Below, in pieces: positions 23,717-32,442 of a DNA stretch of 64,000 nucleotides. The stretch's first letter is position 1. Each line of letters begins with the position of its first letter. Source of the stretch: Clostridia bacterium. GTDB lineage: Bacteria > Bacillota > Clostridia > Oscillospirales > CAG-272. Location of the stretch: the NCBI GenBank assembly GCA_017456895.1, contig JAFTIN010000052.1, positions 1-64,000 of the forward strand, read 5' to 3'. A program made the translations under genes and the position numbers. The notes under the pieces were generated by a model, which ran no database searches, was not told where the DNA came from, and saw nothing but the letters and a program-made list of their open reading frames with translations.

Positions 23717-25059
23717 AACCTAAAGTGCCAAAGAGAATACTAAACACGCTTCTCACATCGCTTACCGCTGGCGTTGTGCCTCGCGTGGGCGCGCCCTATA
23801 TAGCAATAGGCAGACGCGAGGAGATAAACTCGCTTCTTGACAACCTCGACGAGGTGAAGGAGGGCGGAGCAGCGTGCAGATTTCTTATTGGACGTTACGG
23901 AAGCGGAAAGAGCTTTCTTATCCAGCTTATACGCGGATACGCGCTTGAGCGCGGATTTATCTGCGCGGACGCCGACCTTTCGCCCGAGCGTAGACTCTCT
24001 GGAGGTAATGGAGCTGGTCTTGCCACCTACCGTGAGCTGATGACCAATATGGCGAGCAAGGCTTGTCCGGACGGAGGAGCTCTCGCGACCATACTTTCCA
24101 GACATTTCACAAAGCTCAGGATGGAGCTTGTTGCCGAAGGCCTTGAGCTCGAGACACCGGAATTTGCTCACGGACTCAGAAAAAAGGTGTTTTCCACACT
24201 CTCCGAGCTTGAGGGCGATGTCGGTGGCTTCGATTTTGCCCGCGTGCTCACCGAGTATTACAATGCATCGCTCTCCGACGATAACGACAAAAAGAGCAAT
24301 TGCTTGCGCTGGCTTAGGGGAGAGTATTCCACTAAGACGGAGGCGAAGAATTCTCTTGGCTTTACCGTCAGCACAATAATTGACGACGACAATTGGTACA
24401 ATTTCATTAAGCTGTTCTCATCCTTATCGGTCTATCTCGGTTACTCGGGACTTATTCTTTTCATAGACGAGTGTGTCAACCTCTATAAGATACCAAACAG
24501 AATATCCAGAGAGGCGAATTATGAAAAGCTTCTTGCTATCTTCAACGACACTCTCCAGGGAAAGGCTAAGAATCTTGGTATAGTATTCGGTGGAACGCCG
24601 CAGTTCCTTGAGGACACGCGCCGCGGACTCTTCAGCTACGATGCTCTTCGTAGCCGCCTTCAGGATTCCAAGTATTCGGATATGGGATACAAAAATCTTT
24701 CCTCACCTGTGATTAGGCTTCCTCGTCTTTCGGATAACGAGCTTCTGGCTCTCGTCAAGAGACTTACCAAGCTTTATCAACAGCGCGAGGGAACCGCTAA
24801 CTCTCCCGTGAGCGACGAGCAGATCGAGCGCTTCCTTGGTATAGCTCTTGCAAAGGCAGGGGCGGAGGAGCTTATCACTCCGCGTGAGATCATTCGCGAC
24901 TATCTGACCCTTCTCAACATCCTTAGGGATAACAAGGGAGCGTCATTTGACGATCTTATGGGTAAGGTTTCATTCGCCGCGGAGGAAGAGATCACACAGC
25001 TCGAGAACAAGTCGAGCAATACAACCAAAAAGATTACTATTTTCGATATTGACATATAA
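23698..25059 (+). CDS. BrxD-like (DUF2791) P-loop ATPase
   Basis: A 453-residue ATPase of the DUF2791 group, which includes BrxD and relatives of BREX phage-defence systems. Visible are GRREEINSLLDNL near the N-terminus, Walker A GRYGSGKS (65-72), Walker B LILFIDECVNLY (Asp and Glu near 257-259) and IVFGGTPQFLEDTRRGLF, a sensor-like segment. The C-terminal half is helical. It starts inside the TerB_N gene, and the helicase gene follows 12 bp later. It probably loads or regulates the helicase; that is inference from the brxD-brxHI pairing. Confidence 0.85.
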   Translation: MAEEYIEPKVPKRILNTLLTSLTAGVVPRVGAPYIAIGRREEINSLLDNLDEVKEGGAACRFLIGRYGSGKSFLIQLIRGYALERGFICADADLSPERRLSGGNGAGLATYRELMTNMASKACPDGGALATILSRHFTKLRMELVAEGLELETPEFAHGLRKKVFSTLSELEGDVGGFDFARVLTEYYNASLSDDNDKKSNCLRWLRGEYSTKTEAKNSLGFTVSTIIDDDNWYNFIKLFSSLSVYLGYSGLILFIDECVNLYKIPNRISREANYEKLLAIFNDTLQGKAKNLGIVFGGTPQFLEDTRRGLFSYDALRSRLQDSKYSDMGYKNLSSPVIRLPRLSDNELLALVKRLTKLYQQREGTANSPVSDEQIERFLGIALAKAGAEELITPREIIRDYLTLLNILRDNKGASFDDLMGKVSFAAEEEITQLENKSSNTTKKITIFDIDI

Positions 25060-25071
25060 AAATAGGGCAGA

Positions 25072-27309
25072 ATGATGACAGAAGCAGATAGAATTTTTTC
25101 TCGTTTCCCCGATTTTATAAAAGAATTTATATACAGGAACAACTGGACGGAGCTGCGCGATATTCAGCTTGACGCGGCGAGGGTGATATTTGAGACAGAC
25201 TCAAATCTTTTGCTTTCCTCGTCTACCGCATCGGGCAAGACCGAAGCTGCCTTCTTCCCGATAATCACCGATATACTCTCTCACCCCGAGACGAGTGAGT
25301 CGGTTTCGGTTCTTTACGTTGCGCCACTCAAGTCGCTTATCAACGACCAATTCTCGCGCCTTGATGAGTTACTTGATATGACAGGAATAACCGTCACTCA
25401 TTGGCACGGAGACGTAGGCGCCTCGCATAAGACTAAGCTCTTAAAGAATCCCGAGGGCATACTTCAGATAACTCCGGAGTCGCTTGAGTCCATGCTTATG
25501 AACCGTCCCAACGATATTCCGAGGATATTTAAAAACCTTCGCTTTGTTGTTATTGACGAAATCCATTCGCTTATCGGAAGCGACAGAGGTAATCAGGTTA
25601 TTTGCCACCTTTCCAGGATATCGAGGCTTATCGGGCACAGTCCGAGAAGAGTTGGCCTCAGCGCCACCATTGGTGATCTTCAGCTTGCCTCGGATTGGCT
25701 CGGAGCAGGCAGCGGCCGAGAGACTGTGGCGCCTATCCCGAAAAAAACACCTCTAAAGTGGAGACTCGGGCTTGAGCATTTCTATATACAAAATCCGAGT
25801 GAGGTGCAGAGCCATTCTCCCTCCCTCGCGACAGCGCCGGATGAGGACAAAGGGGGCAGAGCGCTCCTTGATCCCGGTTATGAATTTCTCTACGACGCTC
25901 TCGACGGTAAGAAAGCGCTCGTTTTCTCGAATTCTCGCGAGGAGACCGAGTATGTTACAGCCACCCTAAGACAGATATGCAAGGCAAGAGGGGATAAGGA
26001 TGTTTTCCTTATCCACCATGGCAATCTTTCCGCTTCTCTTCGTGAGGATGCCGAGCGTACGATGAAGGACGACTCCGTAGCAAGAGCTGTTACCTGCGCT
26101 ACGGTCACTCTCGAGCTTGGTATAGACATAGGCAGACTCGACAGAGTCGGACAGATGGGAGCTCCCACTACTGTCAGCGGTTTTTTACAGAGGCTCGGAC
26201 GCTCGGGAAGGCGCGGTACCCCTCCCGAGATGATAATGGTGTACCGAGAGGAGACCCCGCTTCCAAACGCGCCTCTCCATGAGCTTATTCCGTGGGAGCT
26301 GCTTCGCGGTATCGGAATAATTGATCTTTACTCAAATGAGCGATTTATTGAGCCGCCGAGGGTTAAAAAAATGCCTCTGAGCCTTGCCTTTCACCAGACG
26401 CTCAGCACTGTTTTCTCTTCAGGTGAGCTTACCGCAAAGGCTCTTGCAGAGCGTGTCTTATCCCTCCCGCCTTTATCCACGCTGGGTAAAGAGACCTATA
26501 GAGCCTTGCTTGTATCTATGATAAATAACGATTTTCTCGAGATGACTGAGACCAAAGGTCTCATAGTAGGACTTAAGGGCGAGCGTATACTGAACTCATT
26601 CAAGTTCTACGCCGTCTTTAAGGACAGCGAGGATTACACGGTCAGATGTGACGGAGAGGAGATAGGCACCATAACCACTCCGCCTCCCGTAGGCGACAGA
26701 TTTGCACTCGCAGGCAGAGTCTGGGAGGTTAAGGAGGTCGATCTTCCGTCCAAGCTTATCTTCGTCAAGTCCGTGGAGGGCAAAATGGAGGTATCCTGGC
26801 CGGGAGACAGCGGTGAGATACACACCAAGCTTCTGCTTGCAATGCGAGACGTTCTCTTTAACGGCAAGGACTACGCTTTTCTCGGCGAAAACGCGAGAGA
26901 AAGGCTTGATCACGCTCGTAGGGTAGCAAAAAACGCTAAAATGGACGAGAATATGCTTGTTTTTCTCGGAGGACAGAGCTACGTTCTATTCCCCTGGCTT
27001 GGTACCAGGTCCTTCCGTACACTGAAGAGATTTTTACAGAAATATGCTCCCGAGCTTGGCATATCGGATATTCAGAGCGAGGGTTGCTGCTATATAACCT
27101 TTAAGGCTAAGCAGGACGCGGGAAGAAATCTTCTTTTCGCCATCAGATCAATACTTGAGCGTGACGGCCTTGATACCTTTGCGCTTGTAAATGAAGGCGA
27201 GTGTCCTGTTTTTGATAAATTCGACGAGTACATTCCTCCGGAGCTTCTCCGAGACGCGTACGCTATCGACAGACTGTACGCAGACGAGGTGCTCGAGAGA
27301 TTTGAGTGA
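25072..27309 (+). CDS. Lhr/BrxHI-like superfamily 2 DNA helicase
   Basis: A 745-residue DEAD/DEAH helicase. Motif I is STASGKT (51-57), motif II DEIH (162-165), motif III SAT (197-199), and motif VI LGRSGRRGTP (about 374-383). MGAPTTVSGFLQRLGRSGRR is the Lhr-type signature. The C-terminal ~300 residues hold a winged-helix-like region and a beta-rich domain (VWEVKEVDLPSKLIFV), as in BrxHI and Lhr-like proteins. It starts at ATGATG; the second ATG (25075) is possible. Predicted ATP-driven 3'-5' DNA or RNA/DNA unwinding. Third gene of the cassette. Confidence 0.88.
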   Translation: MMTEADRIFSRFPDFIKEFIYRNNWTELRDIQLDAARVIFETDSNLLLSSSTASGKTEAAFFPIITDILSHPETSESVSVLYVAPLKSLINDQFSRLDELLDMTGITVTHWHGDVGASHKTKLLKNPEGILQITPESLESMLMNRPNDIPRIFKNLRFVVIDEIHSLIGSDRGNQVICHLSRISRLIGHSPRRVGLSATIGDLQLASDWLGAGSGRETVAPIPKKTPLKWRLGLEHFYIQNPSEVQSHSPSLATAPDEDKGGRALLDPGYEFLYDALDGKKALVFSNSREETEYVTATLRQICKARGDKDVFLIHHGNLSASLREDAERTMKDDSVARAVTCATVTLELGIDIGRLDRVGQMGAPTTVSGFLQRLGRSGRRGTPPEMIMVYREETPLPNAPLHELIPWELLRGIGIIDLYSNERFIEPPRVKKMPLSLAFHQTLSTVFSSGELTAKALAERVLSLPPLSTLGKETYRALLVSMINNDFLEMTETKGLIVGLKGERILNSFKFYAVFKDSEDYTVRCDGEEIGTITTPPPVGDRFALAGRVWEVKEVDLPSKLIFVKSVEGKMEVSWPGDSGEIHTKLLLAMRDVLFNGKDYAFLGENARERLDHARRVAKNAKMDENMLVFLGGQSYVLFPWLGTRSFRTLKRFLQKYAPELGISDIQSEGCCYITFKAKQDAGRNLLFAIRSILERDGLDTFALVNEGECPVFDKFDEYIPPELLRDAYAIDRLYADEVLERFE

Positions 27310-27320
27310 AAGGAGTCTTT

Positions 27321-28082
27321 ATGATATACGATCTTATAGCGTCAATATATGACAAGGTCAACAAAGACGTGGACTATTCCGCTTGGGCGGATTTCATTGA
27401 AGAGATCATAAAGAGAGAATATAAAAACGGAATTCCTGAGCTTGTTCTCGATCTTGGATCGGGTACAGGAAGCATGACACTCGAGCTTGCTAAGCGCGGA
27501 TACGACATGACAGGCATTGATTATTCTGTTGAAATGCTTGATATTGCGAGAGAGAGAGCAGAGAAGGCGGGGCTATCCGACAAAATGCTCTGGCTCTGTC
27601 AGGATATGACCGATTTTGAGCTTTACGGCAACGTCGACGTGACCGTTTCCTGCCTTGATACGGTAAATCATATTACAGACCCCTCCGATCTTTCAAGCTG
27701 CTTCTCGCTCGTTCATAACTATCTTGTTCCGGACGGCCTCTTCATCTTTGACGTAAACGGGAGGTACAAGTTTGAGAACATCTACGGTAGCGAATCCTAC
27801 GTTATTGAGGACAAGTCGAGCTTCTTAGTGTGGCAGAATTATTACAATGAGAAGAGCCGTATTTGCGATTTCTATATTTCACTCTTTGAGAAATGCGACG
27901 ACGGAAGATACGAAAGATATGACGAGGATCAGAGAGAGCGTATGTATACGCTCCGTTCCCTTAAGAGGCTATTGAAGGATAACGGATTTGAGTTTATCGG
28001 AGCGTATTCCGACTTCGCATTTACAGAAGGAAGCGATGACGACGAGAGGCTCTATCTCGTTGCCAGATGTATTAAGAATTAA
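27321..28082 (+). CDS. Class I SAM-dependent methyltransferase, substrate unknown
   Basis: A 253-residue Rossmann-fold methyltransferase. Motif I is LDLGSGTGSMTLELAKRG, with MTGIDYSVEMLDIA following and SCLDTVNHI at motif IV. There is no (D/N)PP(Y/F/W), so it is not an amino-methylating DNA methylase; small-molecule or protein methylation is likelier. The ATG at 27321 has AAAGGAG overlapping the helicase stop. A GTG at 27306 was rejected. Close spacing suggests co-transcription with the helicase, but similar genes sit in many contexts, so membership of the cassette is doubtful. Confidence 0.8.
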   Translation: MIYDLIASIYDKVNKDVDYSAWADFIEEIIKREYKNGIPELVLDLGSGTGSMTLELAKRGYDMTGIDYSVEMLDIARERAEKAGLSDKMLWLCQDMTDFELYGNVDVTVSCLDTVNHITDPSDLSSCFSLVHNYLVPDGLFIFDVNGRYKFENIYGSESYVIEDKSSFLVWQNYYNEKSRICDFYISLFEKCDDGRYERYDEDQRERMYTLRSLKRLLKDNGFEFIGAYSDFAFTEGSDDDERLYLVARCIKN

Positions 28083-28101
28083 AATAACGGAGAATAAAAG
28101 T

Positions 28102-28980
28102 ATGAAATCAACGATTTTAAGAGGAATGACACGGGACGGCTCTGCCAGACTGGTCATCATTAATTCCCGAGATATGGTCAACGGAATGAGAGGAGCGCAC
28201 AAGACCTCTCCTACTGCTACTGCGGCGCTTGGCAGAACCATTACTGCGGCATCTATGATCGGAACCCTGCTCCCTGATCCCGGTGATACGGTTACTATCA
28301 GCTTTTCCGGAGACGGTGAGGCGGGCAAGATTATTGCGGTCGGTGACTATTTCGGCAATGTAAAGGGATATATTCAGAACCCCTTGGCCAACCCCCCGAA
28401 GAGGCCTGATGGAAAGCTTGACGTAGGTGCAGCTATAGGAAAGGGAACACTCTCCTTCGTAAAGGCTATCGGAGATCTCGAGCCTCAGACCGGTATGATA
28501 GAGCTTGTCAGCGGAGAGGTTGCGGAGGATATTGCGACCTACTTTGCTATGAGCGAGCAGGTGCCCACACTCCTCTCGCTCGGAGTACTCGTAGATAAGG
28601 ATTATTCCTGTCTTGCTGCCGGCGGCGTACTTATTCAGCTTCTGCCTTTCCCGGATGACGCTACCGTCGATCTTATAGAGAGAAATGCCGCATCGCTCAA
28701 CAACATATCCAAGTATTTTGAGATGGGACTTACCAACGAGCAAATACTTGATATAGCTATGAAGGACATTCCGTATGATGTATTTGATACACTTGAGGTA
28801 GAGTATAAGTGCGACTGCTCGTATGATCGCATGAGAAAGAAAATACTCAGCCTCGGAAAGGCAGAGGTAAAGAATCTATTTGACGAACAGGAGGCGGAGG
28901 GAAAAGCGCGTGAGCTTACCGCGATTTGCCGCTTCTGTAATAGCGAATATACTTATACCGAGAAGGATCTGCTCGGTTAA
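28102..28980 (+). CDS. hslO: Redox-regulated chaperone Hsp33
   Basis: A holdase chaperone switched on by oxidation. The 292-residue protein has the N-terminal fold (RDGSARLVIINSRDMVNG, ATAALGRTITAASMIGTLL) and the C-terminal zinc site, CxC (CDCS) followed by CxxC (CRFC). ATG at 28102 was chosen because GGAG lies upstream and the family starts at this point. An in-frame ATG 38 codons earlier lies inside the methyltransferase gene. Confidence 0.95.
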   Translation: MKSTILRGMTRDGSARLVIINSRDMVNGMRGAHKTSPTATAALGRTITAASMIGTLLPDPGDTVTISFSGDGEAGKIIAVGDYFGNVKGYIQNPLANPPKRPDGKLDVGAAIGKGTLSFVKAIGDLEPQTGMIELVSGEVAEDIATYFAMSEQVPTLLSLGVLVDKDYSCLAAGGVLIQLLPFPDDATVDLIERNAASLNNISKYFEMGLTNEQILDIAMKDIPYDVFDTLEVEYKCDCSYDRMRKKILSLGKAEVKNLFDEQEAEGKARELTAICRFCNSEYTYTEKDLLG

Positions 28981-29059
28981 TCTGCTTGATAATAAATCTG
29001 AATATTACACTTTTTCCTTGCATATACTCTCTTGTAAAGAATAATGCGAGGTGCGCGAA

Positions 29060-29584
29060 TTGACTGAATTTTTATCCGAGGATAATCTTAAGCTTCATAA
29101 GGATTATTTGAGAAAGCAGAAGCTTAAATACTCAATTATTGAGACTTCATCACCGGGGCTTAAGGGTGCGGGAATAAGAGACGTTTTGCGAATGAAAATA
29201 AATTCGCAAGACAAGCGTGATGCGCTCGATCTGCTGCCGGATATTCTCCTGCACGAGATATATTTTTCTTCTTTTTCACAGCTCAGATTCCCTCGTTCCG
29301 ATGTGGTTTCTCTGACGTTCGGCAGTGAGGCTGCTATGCTCAACGAGCTCTTCAGGCTGTGTGTTTCCATGCGCTACGGCTTCGCGGTAGCTTATTCAAT
29401 AGGTAACAAGGTAAGGCTTCTTGGGATAGAGAATATGAAGGATATTATCAGGTATGGCGAGCCCTGTCTCGCCGTTGATGTCTCGGAGCATGCTTACTTT
29501 ATGGATTACGGATTTGATAAGGAACGATATTTGACTAATATGCTTCCTTATCTCGATTTGACAAAATTAACTTTCACCGACTAA
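29060..29584 (+). CDS. Divergent Fe/Mn superoxide dismutase-like protein
   Basis: A 174-residue protein that resembles a Fe/Mn SOD at low identity. LSEDNLKLHKDYLRKQKLKY recalls the first metal-ligand helix, LLHEIYFSSF the second (H-x3-F), and LAVDVSEHAYFMDYG the DVWEHAY signature with Asp and His ligands. The Trp usual in DVWEH is Ser. It is shorter than a normal SOD (~200). TTG at 29060 has GAGGTG upstream; a GTG at 29051 is the alternative. It may be a catalytically altered paralogue; its place next to redox chaperone hslO fits an oxidative-stress role. Confidence 0.6.
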   Translation: MTEFLSEDNLKLHKDYLRKQKLKYSIIETSSPGLKGAGIRDVLRMKINSQDKRDALDLLPDILLHEIYFSSFSQLRFPRSDVVSLTFGSEAAMLNELFRLCVSMRYGFAVAYSIGNKVRLLGIENMKDIIRYGEPCLAVDVSEHAYFMDYGFDKERYLTNMLPYLDLTKLTFTD

Positions 29585-29607
29585 GATCGGAAAAACGGAG
29601 GTAAAAA

Positions 29608-30843
29608 ATGCTTTTGCACGGAAATGCTGTGGTTGGTCAGTCCGGTGGGCCGACAGCCGCGATAAACGCAACTCTATCCGGTGTCATCAAGGGCGCCCTT
29701 GAAGCAAAGGAGCAGGGAATTATCGGTACGCTCTATGGAATGAGAAACGGTATCGAAGGATTCCTTAAAGAGGATCTGGTGGATCTTTTTGACGTTTTTT
29801 CAAATCCCGATGACCTTAAGACCTTGGAGGCTACTCCCGCTGCAGCGCTTGGCTCCTGCAGAAGGAAGCTCAAGTCCCATGAGGAGGATTTCGACACCTA
29901 TCAGAGGATACTAAAGATACTCAAGAAGCACGATATCAGGTATTTCTTCTACATAGGCGGCAATGATTCTATGGACACCGTCCTTAAGCTTTCAAGATAT
30001 GCGGCGTCTCATGATTACGAGCTTAGAGTAGTCGGTGTTCCCAAGACGATTGACAACGATCTTATGGCGACAGATCATACTCCCGGGTTCGGTAGCGCGG
30101 CAAAATTTGTCGCTACGACTGTCAAAGAGATCATCCGCGATATTAACGTGTATACTATGGATGCTGTCACCATAGTCGAAATTATGGGCAGAGATGCAGG
30201 CTGGCTTACCGCCTCCGCCGCTCTCGCTTCCCTTAGTGGCGAGGGGCCCGACCTCGTATATCTTCCCGAGCGTATCTTCGACGAGCAGAGCTTTGTTGAT
30301 GACGTTAAAGCAAGGCTTAAGGATCACCCCGCCATTCTCGTTGCGGTCTCCGAGGGCGTCAGATTTGCTAACGGTGAGTACGTGGGCGCAGGCACACAGT
30401 CGGGTGCGGTTGACGTTTTCGGTCATAAGTATCTTGCAGGTACCGGTAAGGTGCTTGAGAGCATAATTAAAAATCGCATAGGCTGTAAGGTTCGCTCCGT
30501 AGAGCTCAGCCTTACACAACGTTGTGCCTCTCACATTTCCTCCCTCACGGACATAACCGAATCGGTAATGGTTGGTAAGGGCGCTGTCAAGGCTGCCACG
30601 GAGGGCAGGACAGGCGTTATGATGACCATTGAGAGACTCGAAGGCGCTGAATACTCCGTAAGGATCGGACTTGCGGATATTTCCTGTATCGCAAATGCGA
30701 TAAAGACAGTTCCCGGCGAATATATCAATGAAGAGGGCAACGGCATAACCGAGGATGGCGTCAATTATCTCGGGCCTCTTATCGAAGGAGAGCTTGATCT
30801 CGAATACGAGAATGGATTGCCCAAGCATTTTGTTATTAAGTAA
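29608..30843 (+). CDS. pfp: 6-phosphofructokinase, PPi-dependent type
   Basis: Catalyses fructose 6-phosphate to fructose 1,6-bisphosphate, probably with pyrophosphate as donor. The 411-residue protein has GQSGGPTAAINATLSG, IGGNDSMDT (Asp where ATP enzymes have Gly in GGDGS) and VPKTIDNDL (Lys where ATP enzymes have GTIDND). Both substitutions mark PPi use. It is longer than the ~320-residue ATP enzyme. GGAGGT precedes the ATG, 23 bp after the SOD-like gene. A strong terminator follows. Confidence 0.9.
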   Translation: MLLHGNAVVGQSGGPTAAINATLSGVIKGALEAKEQGIIGTLYGMRNGIEGFLKEDLVDLFDVFSNPDDLKTLEATPAAALGSCRRKLKSHEEDFDTYQRILKILKKHDIRYFFYIGGNDSMDTVLKLSRYAASHDYELRVVGVPKTIDNDLMATDHTPGFGSAAKFVATTVKEIIRDINVYTMDAVTIVEIMGRDAGWLTASAALASLSGEGPDLVYLPERIFDEQSFVDDVKARLKDHPAILVAVSEGVRFANGEYVGAGTQSGAVDVFGHKYLAGTGKVLESIIKNRIGCKVRSVELSLTQRCASHISSLTDITESVMVGKGAVKAATEGRTGVMMTIERLEGAEYSVRIGLADISCIANAIKTVPGEYINEEGNGITEDGVNYLGPLIEGELDLEYENGLPKHFVIK

Positions 30844-30852
30844 TAATATTTT

Positions 30853-30893
30853 CAGCGCGGCGGTGTGAATGATCACCGCCGCGCTGATTTTTT
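30853..30893 (+). terminator. Terminator of the pfp transcript
   Basis: A 13-bp perfect GC-rich stem CAGCGCGGCGGTG/CACCGCCGCGCTG (30853-30865 with 30874-30886), followed by ATTTTTTT. Confidence 0.93.
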
Positions 30894-30925
30894 TGTCGAA
30901 AGGGGTATTTTTTTCGTCAAAGCTA

Positions 30926-30954
30926 TTGATTTTTTCGGATCTTTATGATATACT
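30926..30954 (+). promoter_or_regulatory. Promoter of metK
   Basis: TTGATT (30926-30931), 17-bp spacer, TATACT (30949-30954), about 20 bp before the riboswitch. Confidence 0.8.
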
Positions 30955-30974
30955 CTTATACGCAAATTGAATAG

Positions 30975-31114
30975 TGCTTATCAAGAGTGGTGGAGGGACT
31001 GGCCCTGTGAAGCCCGGCAACCTGTTTTATATAAGGTGCTAATTCCTGACAGATGAGTTATTTCTCACTTCGGGAGTTGCAGACTGCAATTTCCGGTTTT
31101 TTATTTGATAAGCA
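30975..31114 (+). promoter_or_regulatory. SAM-I (S-box) riboswitch of metK
   Basis: The conserved SAM-I core is visible: TCAAGAGTGGTGGAGGGACT at the 5' side, GGCCCTGTGAAGCCCGGCAA, and GGTGCTAATTCC at 31035-31046. The P1 arms are TGCTTATCAA (30975-30984) and TTGATAAGCA (31105-31114), 10 bp perfect. P3 (ACCT/AGGT) and P4 (TGAG/CTCA) can form. A terminator hairpin lies inside the P1 span, between P4 and the 3' arm, which is an unusual order. It should repress metK when SAM is plentiful. Confidence 0.92.
31071..31106 (+). terminator. Terminator-like hairpin nested in the SAM riboswitch
   Basis: An 11-bp stem, CGGGAGTTGCA (31071-31081) with TGCAATTTCCG (31085-31095, including G-U pairs), has a 3-nt loop and is followed by GTTTTTTATTT. 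The T-run runs into the 3' arm of P1. Confidence 0.75.
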
Positions 31115-31128
31115 GAAAGGACGAATAA

Positions 31129-32313
31129 ATGAAAAAGATTCTCTTCACGTCGGAGTCCGTAACCGAGGGACATCCCGACAAAATATGCGACAAGATCTCC
31201 GACGCCATCCTCGATGAGATACTCGCTCAGGATCCAATGAGCCGTGTTGCCTGCGAGACCTTCGCTACCACCGGCGTTATCACCGTAATGGGCGAGATCA
31301 CCACCAATGCGAAGTACGACGTACAAAAGATCGTACGCGAGACCGTTGGCGAGATCGGATACGACAGAGCAAAGTATGGATTCGATTGCACTACCTGCGC
31401 GGTACTCACATCTATTCACGAGCAGAGCGCGGACATCGCCCTCGGTGTTGACAAGTGCCTTGAGGCTAAGGAGGGCTCTGCAAACGATGCTCTCGACACA
31501 GGAGCAGGCGACCAGGGACTTATGTTCGGTTATGCTTGTGACGAGACTCCTGAGCTTATGCCTCTCCCCATCTCTCTCGCTCATAAGCTTGCAAAGAGAC
31601 TTACCGAGGTAAGAAAGAACGGTAAGCTCAACTACCTCCGCCCCGACGGAAAGACTCAGGTTACCGTAGAGTACGTTGACGGCGTTCCTACGAGAGTTGA
31701 TACTATCGTTATTTCCTCTCAGCACAGTGCTGAGATCGATTCCGCTACTATCCGTAAGGATATCATCGAGCAGGTAATTCTTCCTATAGTTCCCACCTCT
31801 CTCATTGATGGCAAGGTAAATATTTATGTCAATCCCACCGGACGCTTCGTAATCGGCGGTCCACAGGGTGATACCGGTCTTACCGGCAGAAAGATCATTG
31901 TTGATACCTACGGAGGCTATTCCAGACACGGTGGCGGTGCCTTCTCCGGTAAGGATCCGACTAAGGTGGACAGAAGCGCTTCCTATGCCGCAAGATACGT
32001 TGCCAAGAACATAGTAAAGGCAGGCCTTGCAAAGAAGTGTGAGGTTCAGATCGCTTATGCTATCGGTATAGCATCTCCCGTATCCGTAATGATCGATACC
32101 TTTGGTACTGCCGTGTGCGACGAGGAGAAGATTTCCGAGGCTGTTAACAAGCTCGTTGACCTTCGTCCCGCGGCTATCATCAATAAGTTCGATCTCAGAA
32201 AGCCTATCTATAAACAGCTCGCAGCATACGGTCACATGGGCCGTGAGGAGCTTGGTGTAAAGTGGGAAGAGTGCGACATCGCAGATGAGCTCAGAGCTCT
32301 TTGTCTCAACTGA
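31129..32313 (+). CDS. metK: S-adenosylmethionine synthetase MetK
   Basis: Makes SAM from methionine and ATP. The 394-residue protein shows the start [20 protein letters not shown], the hexapeptide-type [12 protein letters not shown] and the P-loop-like [17 protein letters not shown], all invariant in MetK. The gene lies behind a SAM-I riboswitch, giving direct feedback by its product. AAAGGA precedes the ATG. Monocistronic, with its own terminator. Confidence 0.98.
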   Translation: MKKILFTSESVTEGHPDKICDKISDAILDEILAQDPMSRVACETFATTGVITVMGEITTNAKYDVQKIVRETVGEIGYDRAKYGFDCTTCAVLTSIHEQSADIALGVDKCLEAKEGSANDALDTGAGDQGLMFGYACDETPELMPLPISLAHKLAKRLTEVRKNGKLNYLRPDGKTQVTVEYVDGVPTRVDTIVISSQHSAEIDSATIRKDIIEQVILPIVPTSLIDGKVNIYVNPTGRFVIGGPQGDTGLTGRKIIVDTYGGYSRHGGGAFSGKDPTKVDRSASYAARYVAKNIVKAGLAKKCEVQIAYAIGIASPVSVMIDTFGTAVCDEEKISEAVNKLVDLRPAAIINKFDLRKPIYKQLAAYGHMGREELGVKWEECDIADELRALCLN

Positions 32314-32323
32314 ATTAATTGAG

Positions 32324-32356
32324 GATGACGTTTAAAAGAACGTCATCTTCTTTTTT
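32324..32356 (+). terminator. Terminator of metK
   Basis: A 9-bp stem GATGACGTT/AACGTCATC (32324-32332 with 32339-32347), followed by TTCTTTTTT. Confidence 0.9.
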
Positions 32357-32369
32357 ATTTCAAAACCTC

Positions 32370-32398
32370 TTGAAAAAGCTGAAAACAGGTGCTATAAT
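32370..32398 (+). promoter_or_regulatory. Promoter of recD2
   Basis: TTGAAA (32370-32375), 17-bp spacer, TATAAT (32393-32398). Confidence 0.82.
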
Positions 32399-32442
32399 AT
32401 ATAGGGTACCGCGCGTACACAAGAAAAAAGATGGAGGTAGTC

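Noticed and set aside
27321..28082. Reading the ATPase, helicase and methyltransferase as a Hma-type (helicase, methylase, ATPase) defence system
   Set aside because: The methyltransferase lacks (D/N)PP(Y/F/W) and looks like a small-molecule enzyme; its link to the cassette is only proximity.
31039..32235. Long antisense reading frame opposite metK
   Set aside because: It is the mirror of a strongly conserved gene, has no Shine-Dalgarno or promoter and overlaps the riboswitch.
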